Below are positions 1-10,550 of a DNA stretch of 64,000 bases, piece by piece. Within the stretch, counting starts at the first letter, position 1. Each line of letters opens with the position of its first letter. This DNA is from Polynucleobacter sp. (GTDB lineage: Bacteria > Pseudomonadota > Gammaproteobacteria > Burkholderiales > Burkholderiaceae_D). The stretch covers positions 109,224 through 173,223 of the forward strand of contig JAIPCX010000002.1 in NCBI GenBank assembly GCA_021737945.1, read 5' to 3'. A program made the position numbers and the translations under genes. Under the pieces are notes generated by a model. The model was not told the DNA's origin and searched no databases. It was given only the letters and a program-made list of their open reading frames with translations.

Positions 1-146
1 TCAATATTAGGAAACCCAGCGGCGGTCAGACGATTGACCAAATCGATTTTTATCTCAGCAGAGATTGTTTGCTTTTCATTTTGCAAGCCATCGCGCGGAC
101 CGACCTCAACAATTTTTACTGCCTTCGGTAATCCAGTGGTACTCAT
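1..146 (-). CDS. liuE: Hydroxymethylglutaryl-CoA lyase, N-terminal part (cut by window edge)
   Basis: Only the first 48 codons are present. The reading begins [20 protein letters not shown] and continues with a QNEK stretch, which is the N-terminus of HMG-CoA lyases; the VGPRDG segment carries the catalytic Arg-Asp pair of the DRE-TIM family. The enzyme splits HMG-CoA into acetoacetate and acetyl-CoA, the last step of leucine degradation. Its ATG overlaps the stop codon of the upstream carboxylase gene as ATGA, which indicates translational coupling. It is the distal gene seen of the liu operon. The name is supported by both sequence and context. Confidence 0.85.
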   Translation of the reverse strand, partial: MSTTGLPKAVKIVEVGPRDGLQNEKQTISAEIKIDLVNRLTAAGFPNI

Positions 147-2134
147 GCCTTCTCCTGATGAATAAATGTCAGTAACTGCGCACCTTCGGCGACCTGATCG
201 CCAACAACATACAGTAACTCAGCAATGCTGCCTTTCGATGGCGCACTAATCGTGTGCTCCATTTTCATCGCTTCCATAATTAATAGCGGCGTACCTTGTT
301 CGACCACTACGTCAGGCGCGACTAATACGCTCACAATCTTGCCGGGCATAGGTGCAGTTAACCGGCCTGCTTCAGCTTCGTGCTCACCCGCATGCGCAAT
401 CGGATCACGCCAAAGAAGCTGCCAGTGATGGCCTTCATAAAACACATGAAACAACTCATCCACACGAATCACATGCGCGCTTATTTTTTTTCCATTCGCG
501 TTACAACGTAAATGTGCTCCGTCGCGCTGAATATCCGTCACAGCGTAATTGGCATTTGCCAAACTAAATACCAAGCTATCTTGTTGGTACGTTAGTGTCA
601 GCGCATGCTCGCCCGATGCATCGCTAAATTGAACTGCGCGCGTTAATTCACTATTCATACGCCAACCCGTAGGTAGCGACCATGGGTCGGTAGATACCGC
701 ACGCTCATCTAAGGTCAGCATCACACCAGCCAAACTAAATGCCGTGAGTGTAGGTATAGGCGGCGCAGGAAATAATTCGTCGTGATGACGCTCGATCAAT
801 CCCGTATCGAGATCAGCCGTTGAAAAAGGCTGACTTGCAACCAAACGACCCAGAAATGCGATATTGGTCGACGGACCCACCACTTCAAATTCAGCCAGCG
901 CCGCTGACATGCGAGTCAATGCCTGCGCTCTATCTTCGCCCCACACAATTAGCTTCGCGATCATGGGGTCGTAGTGTGGAGTAATCACGTCGCCCTCACT
1001 CACACCCGAATCAATCCGCACTGAAGATTCATTCGTAAATGCGCATGCTGCCGGTGTGCGCAGGTGAATCAACTGCCCTATCGATGGTAAAAATCCTTTT
1101 TCAGGATTTTCTGCATAGATGCGCGCTTCAATCGCATGACCATGCAATTGAAGCTCATGCTGCAATTTAGGTAGACGCTCACCATTCGCTACGCGACACT
1201 GCCATTCCACCAAATCGATACCCGTAATCATCTCTGTTACAGGATGCTCAACCTGAAGACGCGTATTCATTTCCATGAAATAAAAACTACCGTCTTGATT
1301 CGCAATGAACTCGACTGTGCCTGCACCCACATAACCTACGGCACGGGCAGCCTCAACTGCCGCTTTACCCATCGCTTCACGTCGCTCGATAGACATGCCA
1401 GGCGCGGGCGCTTCTTCCAAAACTTTTTGATGACGCCTTTGTACCGAACAATCACGCTCAAACAACGACACACAATTGCCCTGTGTATCGGCAAATATCT
1501 GAATCTCAATATGGCGCGGACGTATCAAATATTTTTCAATCAATACACGCTCATCGCCAAAGCTCGCTTTTGCTTCACGCTGACAGGAAGCTAAGGCTAC
1601 AGAAAAATCCTCGCTGCGCTCAACAATACGCATGCCTTTACCTCCACCACCTGCACTCGCTTTAAGTAATACCGGATAGCCAATACCGTCAGCTTGCTTT
1701 TGCAAAAATGCAGCGTCTTGATTATCTCCGTGATAGCCCGGTACCAATGGCACACCGGCTTTTTCCATTAAGGTTTTAGCGGCCGATTTTGAACCCATGG
1801 CGTGTATCGCCGATGCAGGTGGGCCAATGAAAGTGATATTCGCTTGTGCACAGGCTTTTGCAAACGATTCATTCTCAGATAAAAATCCATAGCCTGGATG
1901 AATCGCTTGCGCACCGGTGGCTTTAGCTGCCGTAATGATGTGATCTATATTCAAATACGTATCAGCCGCTGTTGCACCGCCGAGAGCTACCGATTCATCA
2001 CACATCGAAACATGCCGCGCATTAGCATCCGCTTCGGAATATACCGCTACCGTTTTAATACCTAAACGGCGTGCAGTCGTCGCCACCCGGCAAGCGATTT
2101 CTCCGCGATTAGCAATCAGTAGTTTGTTAAACAT
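143..2134 (-). CDS. liuD: Methylcrotonyl-CoA carboxylase, biotin-carrying alpha subunit
   Basis: The 663-residue protein has a biotin carboxylase part over roughly residues 1-450 (N-terminal [13 protein letters not shown]-grasp loop with GGGGKGMR, and [14 protein letters not shown] near residue 300). A C-terminal biotinyl domain carries the EAMKM motif, with Lys624 as the biotin attachment site. It carboxylates 3-methylcrotonyl-CoA together with the beta subunit encoded at 3546-5165. Length and domain order match the family; acetyl- or propionyl-CoA carboxylase alpha subunits look similar, but the liu neighbours decide for methylcrotonyl-CoA. It lies 50 bases after bioA and overlaps liuE by four bases. 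Confidence 0.93.
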   Translation of the reverse strand: MFNKLLIANRGEIACRVATTARRLGIKTVAVYSEADANARHVSMCDESVALGGATAADTYLNIDHIITAAKATGAQAIHPGYGFLSENESFAKACAQANITFIGPPASAIHAMGSKSAAKTLMEKAGVPLVPGYHGDNQDAAFLQKQADGIGYPVLLKASAGGGGKGMRIVERSEDFSVALASCQREAKASFGDERVLIEKYLIRPRHIEIQIFADTQGNCVSLFERDCSVQRRHQKVLEEAPAPGMSIERREAMGKAAVEAARAVGYVGAGTVEFIANQDGSFYFMEMNTRLQVEHPVTEMITGIDLVEWQCRVANGERLPKLQHELQLHGHAIEARIYAENPEKGFLPSIGQLIHLRTPAACAFTNESSVRIDSGVSEGDVITPHYDPMIAKLIVWGEDRAQALTRMSAALAEFEVVGPSTNIAFLGRLVASQPFSTADLDTGLIERHHDELFPAPPIPTLTAFSLAGVMLTLDERAVSTDPWSLPTGWRMNSELTRAVQFSDASGEHALTLTYQQDSLVFSLANANYAVTDIQRDGAHLRCNANGKKISAHVIRVDELFHVFYEGHHWQLLWRDPIAHAGEHEAEAGRLTAPMPGKIVSVLVAPDVVVEQGTPLLIMEAMKMEHTISAPSKGSIAELLYVVGDQVAEGAQLLTFIHQEKA

Positions 2135-2184
2135 TCGTGGCGCTCCGGCTTCGATGATTCATTTTTTACGAGTCACTTTTTGAA

Positions 2185-3522
2185 CTAATTCGCGACACTA
2201 TCCAGCACTTGTAATGTTGTTTTACCTAACCAGTCCAACTCATCTGCACTGGCGATGTACGGCGGCATCCAGTACACCGTTTTTCCTATCGGTCGCAACA
2301 ACAACTCATGCTCCAGCGCTTGAGTAAAAAAGCGCCGACTAAAGCCATCTGCAACCGCTGGCTCAACATCAAACGCAGCAATCATTCCCTGCTGACGCAC
2401 GTGACGCACGCGGGGATGATGTGCAATCGGCACCAGCGCATCCGCTATCTGCTGCGTACGCTGCTGATTTTTTACAATCACGTCATCTTCATCAAAAATT
2501 GCCAACGTGGTCAGTGCTGCACGACAAGCCAGTGGATTGCCTGTATACGAATGCGAGTGCAAAAATCCACGAGCCGTATCGGGGTGATAAAAAGCCTGAT
2601 AGATCACATCACGCGTCATAACGAGGGACAGCGGCAGATAACCACCGCTTATACCTTTAGAGAGGCACAAAAAATCTGGCCAGATCGCTGCCTGTTCACA
2701 GGCAAAGAAAGTGCCCGTGCGTCCGCAACCGACTGCGATTTCATCAGCAATTAAATGCACATTGAATTCATCACACAGAAGACGCAATTGCCGCAGATAC
2801 TCCGCATCATGCATCGCCATACCCACCGCACACTGCACTAAGGGCTCAACGATAACCGCTGCGATTTGCTCAGCGCGCCGCACTAATAAAGTACGCATAG
2901 CAAGAATGGCTCGCTGCGCTACATCCCGTGCAGACTCACCGGGCTCTGCCTGCCGCGCATCTGGCGACATCACCACATGCGCTTGCTTAAACATGCCGCC
3001 ATACGCTTCGGTAAACAGCGCAACATCGGTGACACCCAACGCACCGATAGTCTCGCCGTGATAGCTACCTGACAGACAAACGAATTCCTGTTTGCGCGCG
3101 TTGCCCGTATTACGCCAGTAATGAAAGCTCATCTTCAATGCGATCTCTACCGCAGACGCACCATCCGAGGCATAAAAACAATGACCTAATTGATGCTGTG
3201 TTTTCGCTGCCAACTGCTCTGATAATTGCACTACTGGCTCATGCGTAAAGCCTGCGAGCATGGCATGCTCTAGTTTATCGAGCTGATCTTTTAGCGCAGC
3301 ATTAATCCGCGGATTCGCATGACCAAATAAATTCACCCACCACGAACTCACACCATCAAAGTAACGTTGCCCCTGATGATCAAACAACCATGCCTCCTTA
3401 CCGTGACTAAGTGCCACCAAAGGAAGTTGTTCATGATGCTGCATTTGCGTGCAGGGATGCCAGACGCTCGCTAAACTACGCGCGACCCAGTCATTCGAAA
3501 CAGCATTGGTAGTTGTGTTCAC
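2185..3522 (-). CDS. bioA: Adenosylmethionine--8-amino-7-oxononanoate aminotransferase
   Basis: This 445-residue class III PLP aminotransferase shows the BioA N-terminal WHPCTQM, then SSWWVNLFGHANP and YASDGASAVEIALKM. The PLP lysine is Lys289 in LCLSKGISGGYLPL, preceded by the DEIAVGCGRTG segment. It converts 7-keto-8-aminopelargonate to 7,8-diaminopelargonate in biotin synthesis, using SAM as amino donor. It sits between the two subunit genes of a biotin-dependent carboxylase, where a methylglutaconyl-CoA hydratase gene (liuC) is often found. Putting a biotin-synthesis gene there would couple cofactor supply to the carboxylase; this is inference from position. No other bio gene is in the window. 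Confidence 0.93.
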   Translation of the reverse strand: MNTTTNAVSNDWVARSLASVWHPCTQMQHHEQLPLVALSHGKEAWLFDHQGQRYFDGVSSWWVNLFGHANPRINAALKDQLDKLEHAMLAGFTHEPVVQLSEQLAAKTQHQLGHCFYASDGASAVEIALKMSFHYWRNTGNARKQEFVCLSGSYHGETIGALGVTDVALFTEAYGGMFKQAHVVMSPDARQAEPGESARDVAQRAILAMRTLLVRRAEQIAAVIVEPLVQCAVGMAMHDAEYLRQLRLLCDEFNVHLIADEIAVGCGRTGTFFACEQAAIWPDFLCLSKGISGGYLPLSLVMTRDVIYQAFYHPDTARGFLHSHSYTGNPLACRAALTTLAIFDEDDVIVKNQQRTQQIADALVPIAHHPRVRHVRQQGMIAAFDVEPAVADGFSRRFFTQALEHELLLRPIGKTVYWMPPYIASADELDWLGKTTLQVLDSVAN

Positions 3523-3545
3523 AGCGGTGTATTCATTGGCGTGAA

Positions 3546-5165
3546 TTACATCCGGAACAGGCCAAAGCGCGTCTCGGGTATCGGCGCATTCAATGCCGCC
3601 GATATGCCCAGCGCTAATACTGTGCGCGTATCTGCAGGATCAATCACCCCATCGTCCCACAAGCGTGCGCTTGCATAATAGGGATGACCTTGTTCTTCAT
3701 ATTGAGCGCGTATCGGTTGCTTAAACGCTTCTTCCTCTTCCGCATTCCAACTACCACCTTTAGATTCGATACCGTCGCGCCTGACCGTTGCCAACACACT
3801 GGCAGCCTGTTCACCACCCATTACTGAGATACGTGCATTCGGCCACATCCACAACATGCGCGGCGAATAAGCACGGCCACACATGCCGTAATTACCCGCG
3901 CCAAAACTACCACCAATGATGACGGTGAATTTTGGTACGGCTGCCGTCGCTACGGCTGTCACCATCTTGGCGCCATGTCGTGCAATACCTTCGTTCTCGT
4001 ATTTGCGACCCACCATGAAACCGGTAATATTTTGCAGAAAAACCAGTGGTATCTTGCGCTGACAGCAAAGCTCAATAAAGTGCGCGCCTTTAACCGCCGA
4101 TTCAGAAAATAAAATACCGTTGTTCGCAATCAAACCCACCGGCATACCGTGGATATGAGCAAAACCACACACGAGCGTTGCGCCAAAGCGTGGTTTAAAT
4201 TCATCGAGTTCACTACCGTCGACAATGCGCGCAATTACTTCACGTACATCAAACGGCTTGCGGGTATCGGTCGGTATAACGCCGTAAATTTCTTTCGCAT
4301 CGTAGTGTGGCGCTACCGGTTCGCGCAGTACTAAGGAATGTATTTTTTGTTTATTTAAATTGGCAACCACATTGCGCGCCAGTGACAAAGCATGAAAATC
4401 ATCGTGGGCCAGGTGATCGACTACACCCGACAAGCGCGTGTGCACATCGCCACCACCCAAATCTTCGGCACTAACAATTTCACCCGTGGCTGCTTTGACC
4501 AACGGTGGGCCGCCAAGAAAAATCGTGCCTTGATTTTTAACGATGATCGATTCATCACTCATCGCCGGCACATACGCACCACCCGCCGTGCAGGAACCCA
4601 TTACTACCGCGATTTGCGGTATGCCTTTGGCTGACATCGTGGCTTGATTGAAAAAGATACGACCGAAGTGTTCACGATCAGGAAATACATCTTCTTGATT
4701 CGGTAGATTCGCACCACCGGAATCCACCAGATAAATACAGGGCAGATGATTTTGTTCGGCGATTTCTTGTGCACGCAAATGTTTTTTCACCGTCATAGGG
4801 TAGTACGTTCCCCCTTTAACAGTTGCATCATTACAGACGATGACGCACTCCAAACCTTTCACACGACCTATGCCGGTAATAATGCCAGCGCAGGGCGCAG
4901 CATTGTCGTACATATTTAAAGCCGCTAACTGGGAGAACTCAAGAAATGCAGTGCCTGGATCAAGCAATTGATTGATGCGTTCACGCGGCAGCAATTTACC
5001 GCGCCCGGTGTGTTTTTCGCGCGCTGCCTCGCCACCACCCAATGTTATTTTTTCGCAGTGTGTGCGTAAGTCATCAACCAGCGACTGCATAGCAGCGACA
5101 TTGGCGACAAACTCTGGAGAACGTGGATTCAGTTTGCTGTCAATGACGGGCATAGGACGACTCAA
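3546..5165 (-). CDS. liuB: Methylcrotonyl-CoA carboxylase beta subunit (carboxyltransferase)
   Basis: The 539-residue carboxyltransferase has the crotonase-like N- and C-lobes typical of MccB. It shows [16 protein letters not shown] near residue 50, the oxyanion-hole region [16 protein letters not shown] near residue 190, and [17 protein letters not shown] with [16 protein letters not shown] in the C-lobe. It transfers carboxyl from biotin to 3-methylcrotonyl-CoA and pairs with the alpha subunit at 143-2134. A start at the first or fifth codon (both Met) is possible. It is 23 bases upstream of bioA in the same direction. Confidence 0.93.
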   Translation of the reverse strand: MSRPMPVIDSKLNPRSPEFVANVAAMQSLVDDLRTHCEKITLGGGEAAREKHTGRGKLLPRERINQLLDPGTAFLEFSQLAALNMYDNAAPCAGIITGIGRVKGLECVIVCNDATVKGGTYYPMTVKKHLRAQEIAEQNHLPCIYLVDSGGANLPNQEDVFPDREHFGRIFFNQATMSAKGIPQIAVVMGSCTAGGAYVPAMSDESIIVKNQGTIFLGGPPLVKAATGEIVSAEDLGGGDVHTRLSGVVDHLAHDDFHALSLARNVVANLNKQKIHSLVLREPVAPHYDAKEIYGVIPTDTRKPFDVREVIARIVDGSELDEFKPRFGATLVCGFAHIHGMPVGLIANNGILFSESAVKGAHFIELCCQRKIPLVFLQNITGFMVGRKYENEGIARHGAKMVTAVATAAVPKFTVIIGGSFGAGNYGMCGRAYSPRMLWMWPNARISVMGGEQAASVLATVRRDGIESKGGSWNAEEEEAFKQPIRAQYEEQGHPYYASARLWDDGVIDPADTRTVLALGISAALNAPIPETRFGLFRM

Positions 5166-5216
5166 TAAATATTCAGGGAATTTTTACGGCTATTTCACTT
5201 CAGCCACACCAACAAC

Positions 5217-5600
5217 TCAGGCCTTGAAATCACCATCAACATACAACCACCGACCATCGCGACGAACAAAGCGACTGGTCTCATGCAAGCGTCGGGCGCG
5301 ACCACCCACCTTAGCGCGCGCAACAAATTCGACTATCCCCTCATCTCCCTCATGCTGAGCGGATCGCACTTCCAAACCTATCCATGAAATATTCGGCTCA
5401 ACAAGTGGCTCAGGCGGACAGCTAGCAGGATCCCACGTCGCGCGAAGATAGGCCTCATCGCCTAGCGCATAGGCCGAGTAACGCGAGCTCATTAATTGTT
5501 CTGGCGTCTCGGGAATCGCATTCCCCGAAATAAAACGACCACAACAGACGTCTAAGGATTCACCGCCGCAAGGGCAAGGTTTTATGATTTGTATGCTCAT
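5217..5600 (-). CDS. YchJ-like (UPF0225) SEC-C motif protein
   Basis: This small 127-residue protein begins with a zinc-binding CPCGG cluster followed by SLDVCCGRFI (N-terminal SEC-C/YchJ motif). It then has the typical MSSRYSAYALGDEAYLRATW and a C-terminal NTF2-like fold ending RFVRRDGRWLYVDGDF. Function of the family is unknown; the first motif is expected to bind a metal. It lies 11 bases from the acyl-CoA dehydrogenase gene, so it is probably co-transcribed with the liu operon without an obvious functional link. Family assignment is firm, function is not. Confidence 0.82.
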   Translation of the reverse strand: MSIQIIKPCPCGGESLDVCCGRFISGNAIPETPEQLMSSRYSAYALGDEAYLRATWDPASCPPEPLVEPNISWIGLEVRSAQHEGDEGIVEFVARAKVGGRARRLHETSRFVRRDGRWLYVDGDFKA

Positions 5601-5611
5601 GAGATGAATGC

Positions 5612-6742
5612 TCAGGCCAGTGCGCGCCCTATCAGAATTTTTTGTATGTCACTGGTACCTTCGTAGATTTGGCAAACGCGCACATCTCGATAAATGCGCT
5701 CGACTGGAAAATCTGCAAGATAACCATAACCGCCATGTATCTGTATCGCTTCGGTACAGATTTTTTCTGCCATTTCACTGGCAAATAATTTTGCCATTGC
5801 TGCTTCTTTTAGACACGGCACACCCGCATCTTTCATCGTTGCTGCATGCCACACTAGCTGACGCGCCGCTTCAATCTGCGTTGCCATCTCTGCTAAACGA
5901 AACTGTACTGCTTGATGCTCAAACAAAGGCTTATCAAAACTCTGCCTGTCTTTCGCATACAGCAGCGCTGCATCAAAGGCCGCCTGCGCCATACCGACCG
6001 ATTGCGCTGCAATGCCGATGCGACCGCCTTCTAATCCAGATAAGGCGATTTTATAACCCATGCCTTCGTCAGCTATCAGATTCGCCGCCGGTATGCGGCA
6101 ATCTTCAAATAAAATCTGTGCCGTATCCGATGAATGCTGTCCCAGCTTTTCTTCTACACGTGCAACGATATAACCCGGTGTGTTAGTGGGCACCCAGAAA
6201 GCGCTAATGCCACGCTTACCTGCGGCTTTGTCGGTTACCGCCATCACGATAGCAACATCGGCATGCTTGCCGCTCGTGATGAACTGCTTCACGCCATTTA
6301 AAACATAACTGTCACGATCACGTCGTGCTGTAGTGCGCAACGCCGAGGCATCACTACCAGCATGCGGCTCGGTTAAACAAAACGCACCTAGCATATCGCC
6401 TTTAGCCAGTGGCAATAGCCAGTCACGCTTTTGTGATTCATTTGCATACGACATGCCGATACTGCAGACAGGGCAATTATTCACCGAGATGATAGTCGAG
6501 ACGCCGCCATCACCGGCAGCAATTTCTTCAATCACTAATGCCAGCGAAAGATAATCGAGTCCGGCACCGCCCTGCTCTTGCGGCACGGCTACCCCAAACG
6601 CACCCAATGCCGCCAGCTGCTTTAATGCATCGTGCGGAAATTCACGTTCACGATCCCATCGCGCTGCATTCGGCGCCAACTGCTGCTGCGAAAAATCTCG
6701 CAATGCATCGCGAATCATTTGGTGCTGTTCAGACAAAATCAT
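5612..6742 (-). CDS. Acyl-CoA dehydrogenase
   Basis: This 376-residue FAD enzyme has the canonical acyl-CoA dehydrogenase signatures: CLTEPHAGSDA (FAD contact) near residue 130, GVKQFITSGKHAD, and a C-terminal QIHGGYGYLADFPVERIYRD followed by YEGTSDIQ. The catalytic Glu is expected in the YEGTSDIQ segment, as in short- and branched-chain enzymes. It oxidises an acyl-CoA and passes electrons to ETF. In the liu operon it probably handles a branched or short-chain substrate, for example 2-methylbutyryl- or isobutyryl-CoA; the exact substrate cannot be read from the sequence. It is distinct from the isovaleryl-CoA dehydrogenase at 10551. Confidence 0.88.
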   Translation of the reverse strand: MILSEQHQMIRDALRDFSQQQLAPNAARWDREREFPHDALKQLAALGAFGVAVPQEQGGAGLDYLSLALVIEEIAAGDGGVSTIISVNNCPVCSIGMSYANESQKRDWLLPLAKGDMLGAFCLTEPHAGSDASALRTTARRDRDSYVLNGVKQFITSGKHADVAIVMAVTDKAAGKRGISAFWVPTNTPGYIVARVEEKLGQHSSDTAQILFEDCRIPAANLIADEGMGYKIALSGLEGGRIGIAAQSVGMAQAAFDAALLYAKDRQSFDKPLFEHQAVQFRLAEMATQIEAARQLVWHAATMKDAGVPCLKEAAMAKLFASEMAEKICTEAIQIHGGYGYLADFPVERIYRDVRVCQIYEGTSDIQKILIGRALA

Positions 6743-6809
6743 TCTTGTTTTTTCCTTGTGTCACTCAGATCACACATCAAACTACCGCTACTTACAGAAT
6801 GTTTAAACT

Positions 6810-7478
6810 TTACCAGCCCATCTTACGGCCGTCATAACTTTGAAAACTACCACTGTCTGAGGCCTTAGTTTTTTCAATCACACTCAACATGCCCGACACA
6901 CTTTGTGCCACCGATGTTGGTGCCTGAGCACCACCCATGTCGGTCTTAACCCAACCTGGATTCATGGTGATTAAGGTCATATTCGGATAATCATTGCGCG
7001 CTGAGTGCACAGCCATGTTTAATGCCGCTTTGGAAGCGCGGTACACCCATCCCATACTCGATTCAGCATCACTAATGCTGCCCATACCGCTGGTAATAAA
7101 AACAAATTTACCTTTGGCAGATGCTACGCCAGGAGCTAGCAGCGGAATCGCCTGCATCGCACCCAATACATTCGCGTGCATAGTGGCATCAAACATGGCA
7201 GTGAGTGGCGGCTCGGTCGCACCATCATATGAACCAAAAACCCCAGCCACATACACTGCCAAATCCAAACGCTCGCCATCGAGTTGCCACGATAAACCCG
7301 CTAGTGATTCCGATATCGCGACATCAATCTTTAACGCATGCGCACCTTCGTCTTTGAGCGCTTGAAGCGAGGCCTCATCGCGCGCGGTCGCAAACACTTT
7401 CCATCCGGCCGATAACAATTGCCGAACGAATTCGCGACCTATGCCCCGCGAGGCTCCAATAATTAGTGCTGTGCGCAT
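6810..7478 (-). CDS. Short-chain dehydrogenase/reductase
   Basis: The 222-residue protein has the Rossmann nucleotide-binding motif GASRGIGREF at residues 8-17 and the catalytic YRASKAA motif (YxxxK) around residues 146-152, with FITSGMGS supplying the Ser. These place it in the classical SDR family, closest in pattern to small C-factor-like SDRs. Substrate is not evident. It sits between the acyl-CoA dehydrogenase and the thiolase, 11 bases downstream of the thiolase stop. It may be a hydroxyacyl-CoA-type reductase of the catabolic operon, but it lacks features that would prove this. Confidence 0.8.
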   Translation of the reverse strand: MRTALIIGASRGIGREFVRQLLSAGWKVFATARDEASLQALKDEGAHALKIDVAISESLAGLSWQLDGERLDLAVYVAGVFGSYDGATEPPLTAMFDATMHANVLGAMQAIPLLAPGVASAKGKFVFITSGMGSISDAESSMGWVYRASKAALNMAVHSARNDYPNMTLITMNPGWVKTDMGGAQAPTSVAQSVSGMLSVIEKTKASDSGSFQSYDGRKMGW

Positions 7479-7489
7479 GCGTAACTCCC

Positions 7490-8671
7490 TTACATCATCT
7501 CAATGGCCATAGCGGTTGCTTCACCGCCACCGATACACAGCGCTGCCACACCGCGCTTGCCGCCGGTTTTTTTCAGTGCACCAAGCAGAGTCACAATAAT
7601 ACGTGCACCGGAAGCACCAATTGGATGACCCAAAGCACAAGCGCCACCATGAATATTGATTTTGTCGTGAGGGATGTGATGTTCTTTCATCGCAGCCATA
7701 GCCACAGCGGCAAAGGCTTCATTGACTTCAAACAGATCGACTTGATCGCTGCTCCAACCCGTTTTTTTGTACAGCTTTTCAATCGCGCCGACGGGAGCGG
7801 TAGTAAACCAGTTCGGCTCGTGCGAGTGGCGCTGATGCGCTACGATTTTTGCAATCGGCTTAACGCCGAGTTTTTTAGCGGTTGATTCGCGCATTAATAC
7901 CAAGGCTGCAGCACCATCATTGATCGATGATGAGGAAGCTGCTGTGATCGTTCCATCTTTTTTGAATGCGGGCTTGAGTTGCGAAATTTTATCGATCTTG
8001 GCTTTCAGTGGGCCTTCATCTTTATCAATCACGATATCGCCAGCACGACCTTTAACGGTGACAGGTGCAATTTCCCAAGCGAACGAACCATCGGCAGTAG
8101 CCGCTTGCGCGCGTTTGACAGATTCAATCGCAAACGCATCTTGTTGTTCGCGCGTGAAGTTGTATTTGCTGGAGCAATCTTCCGCATAGGTACCCATAGC
8201 ACGGCCTTTTTCATAGGCATCTTCTAAACCATCAAGCATCATGTGGTCGTACAACATGCCATGACCAATACGATAGCCGCCACGCGCTTTTGGTACCAAG
8301 TAAGGAGCATTGGTCATGGATTCCATACCCCCCGCAATCACCACATCGTTGGTACCGGCCATCAGCGAATCAAAACCATAAATCGTGGCTTGCATCGCCG
8401 AGCCGCACATTTTTGACAAGGTAACAGCACCCGCTGATACTGGAACACCGCCTTTAATCGATGCTTGACGAGCAGGCGCTTGTCCTTGTGCTGCCATCAG
8501 ACAATTACCAAAAATAACGTCGTTGACTACGTCAGCCGAAATCCCTGCGCGCTCAATCGCAGCACGAATAGCCACCGCACCCAGATCATGCGCAGCCAGT
8601 GATGAAAAATCACCTTGAAATGCACCCATAGGGGTACGTGCGGCACCGACGATAACGATAGGGTCTTGCAT
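7490..8671 (-). CDS. Acetyl-CoA C-acyltransferase (thiolase)
   Basis: The 393-residue thiolase shows the active-site Cys segment TLSKMCGSAMQA, the GGMESMTNAP loop, NEAFAAVAM, GGACALGHPIGASGARI with the catalytic His, and the second Cys in AALCIGGGEATA at the C-terminus. The ATG at 8671 has GGAGAG just upstream and gives the usual family length, so it is preferred to an upstream start at 8683. It cleaves acetoacetyl-CoA or another 3-ketoacyl-CoA to acetyl-CoA, which fits the end of leucine breakdown (acetoacetate to acetyl-CoA). It lies 29 bases after aceK. Confidence 0.92.
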   Translation of the reverse strand: MQDPIVIVGAARTPMGAFQGDFSSLAAHDLGAVAIRAAIERAGISADVVNDVIFGNCLMAAQGQAPARQASIKGGVPVSAGAVTLSKMCGSAMQATIYGFDSLMAGTNDVVIAGGMESMTNAPYLVPKARGGYRIGHGMLYDHMMLDGLEDAYEKGRAMGTYAEDCSSKYNFTREQQDAFAIESVKRAQAATADGSFAWEIAPVTVKGRAGDIVIDKDEGPLKAKIDKISQLKPAFKKDGTITAASSSSINDGAAALVLMRESTAKKLGVKPIAKIVAHQRHSHEPNWFTTAPVGAIEKLYKKTGWSSDQVDLFEVNEAFAAVAMAAMKEHHIPHDKINIHGGACALGHPIGASGARIIVTLLGALKKTGGKRGVAALCIGGGEATAMAIEMM

Positions 8672-8700
8672 GAGTCTCTCCAATAAAAAATTCGAATCGC

Positions 8701-10491
8701 TTACGCAATCGAACTGCCCGGTAATGCCGGGGCTTGGTTAACAAAACGTATCTCTTGTGGATAAGGAAAAACATCCTCAACCTGTCCATCTTGAATTCGA
8801 TTTTTACGCTGTAGCCAGTAATCGGCGGTGAGCAAATCAGCGTGATATTTCATGAAGCATTCGCGAACGCGTGGATTACCTAGTAAAAAAACACCGAACT
8901 GCTCGGGAAACACATCATTCTTTGCCACGTGATACCACGGCTCGCTCGCCATTTCATCTTCTTCATTGCGTGGCGCAGGAATAGTACGGAAATTACAATC
9001 CGTGATGTATTCAATTTCATCGTAGTCATAAAACACGACGCGACCTTGACGCGTCACGCCGAAATTTTTGTACAACATATCGCCTGGAAAAATATTCGCC
9101 GCCACTAAATCTTTGATTGCATTACCGTACTCACGCACGCCATGCTCCAACTTTTCTTTATCGTCGGTAGCTTCCGCTTCAGTGAGCCAAATATTTAATG
9201 GCGTCATACGTCGCTCGATATACAGGTGACGCACGATCACTTGATCACCATCTTCTTCCACTAGCGAAGGTGCCACCTGCTTCAACTCTGCCAGCAAGTC
9301 ATCCGAGAACCGGCTGCGTGGAAACGCCACATTTGAATATTCCAAGGTATCCGCCATACGACCCACGCGATCGTGATATTTCACCAGCAAATATTTTTCT
9401 TTAACCAATTCACGCGTGGTTTCTTTGGGCGGAGGAAAACTATCTTTGATCGCCTTAAACACATACGGGAACGACGGCAACGAAAACACCACCATCACCA
9501 AGCCACGTATACCCGGCGCAGCTTCGAAGTGATCAGACGAGTGCTCGAGGTGATGTAAAAAATCACGATAGAAAGCTGCCTTACCCTGTTTTTGCAAACC
9601 CAGAATGGTGTAAATCTCGCTGCGCGGCTTGTTGGGCAACATACTGCGCACAAATCTCACATACGCCGACGGCACTTCCATATCCACCATGAAGTAAGCG
9701 CGCGTAAACGAAAACAAAGTAGTAATCAATCCTACATCGGCCAATACGGCATCGAGCAACAATGCGCCTTTGCGCTTATGAAGAATCGGTATTACGAACG
9801 GATAATCGCGACTGCCATTAATCATCTTACCGACGATGTACGCGCCCTTGTTGCGATAGAAAAGACTAGACAAGACTTGAATTTGATAATTCGGCTCGAG
9901 TGGCATGCCGGCTAGCACCTTGGTTAGCCGTTCTTCCACTTGCGTGAGATCGCGATCGAGATCAGCAAATTCACCCGCCAACTGAAAATTCGTCACCATG
10001 CGGCGCAAGGCATGGCGCATACCATCACGCTGCGGGTAATACACGCGATAGGTGGGCGTGCCTTGAGCGGGTTCGATATATTCGGTCGACACTGCAGGCC
10101 GCACGAAAATAAAATCATTATTGAAGTAGGTGCGATGCAAAATCTTGCAACACACCGAATTAAAAAATGTCTCCGCTAATTCTGGCTGCCTATGATCCAT
10201 TAGCAAACCAATATAGTGCAGCTTGACTTCGCGCCACACAGAATCTGTCAGCTCTGCTTCTTCGTATTCATCTTCGAGTAGCTGCACACATTCATCGACA
10301 CGGCTATCGTAAAACGCAATCCGCTCACGCGCTTGAGCTTGCGCTTCCGTCCACGTCATGCGCTCAAAATGGTCGCGTGCGGCTTGGCTTGCCTGTCGAA
10401 ACAAGCTGTAGTGCTTATCAAAACCGTCCAAAATCACACGCGCAATATCAAACGCGATTTGAGAAGATAAAAGTTTAGGGAAATGCTGCAT
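8701..10491 (-). CDS. aceK: Isocitrate dehydrogenase kinase/phosphatase
   Basis: The 596-residue protein matches AceK in length and landmarks: the N-terminal regulatory region, then [20 protein letters not shown], the nucleotide-loop region [32 protein letters not shown], and the kinase catalytic segment with [19 protein letters not shown]. AceK phosphorylates and inactivates isocitrate dehydrogenase to send isocitrate into the glyoxylate shunt. It is placed inside the leucine operon, 59 bases after liuA and 29 bases before the thiolase. Leucine yields only acetyl units and acetoacetate, so a glyoxylate-shunt switch here makes metabolic sense; co-regulation is inference. No aceA or aceB is in the window. 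Confidence 0.95.
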   Translation of the reverse strand: MQHFPKLLSSQIAFDIARVILDGFDKHYSLFRQASQAARDHFERMTWTEAQAQARERIAFYDSRVDECVQLLEDEYEEAELTDSVWREVKLHYIGLLMDHRQPELAETFFNSVCCKILHRTYFNNDFIFVRPAVSTEYIEPAQGTPTYRVYYPQRDGMRHALRRMVTNFQLAGEFADLDRDLTQVEERLTKVLAGMPLEPNYQIQVLSSLFYRNKGAYIVGKMINGSRDYPFVIPILHKRKGALLLDAVLADVGLITTLFSFTRAYFMVDMEVPSAYVRFVRSMLPNKPRSEIYTILGLQKQGKAAFYRDFLHHLEHSSDHFEAAPGIRGLVMVVFSLPSFPYVFKAIKDSFPPPKETTRELVKEKYLLVKYHDRVGRMADTLEYSNVAFPRSRFSDDLLAELKQVAPSLVEEDGDQVIVRHLYIERRMTPLNIWLTEAEATDDKEKLEHGVREYGNAIKDLVAANIFPGDMLYKNFGVTRQGRVVFYDYDEIEYITDCNFRTIPAPRNEEDEMASEPWYHVAKNDVFPEQFGVFLLGNPRVRECFMKYHADLLTADYWLQRKNRIQDGQVEDVFPYPQEIRFVNQAPALPGSSIA

Positions 10492-10550
10492 GTAAAAAAA
10501 TAGATTTAATTATTCTGAATTTTAGATCGTTATGGTAGGCCTTGCTAGTA

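Noticed and set aside
5608..6186. Plus-strand open frame of 192 codons opposite the acyl-CoA dehydrogenase
   Set aside because: No start signal or recognisable domain; it lies entirely opposite a well-supported gene.
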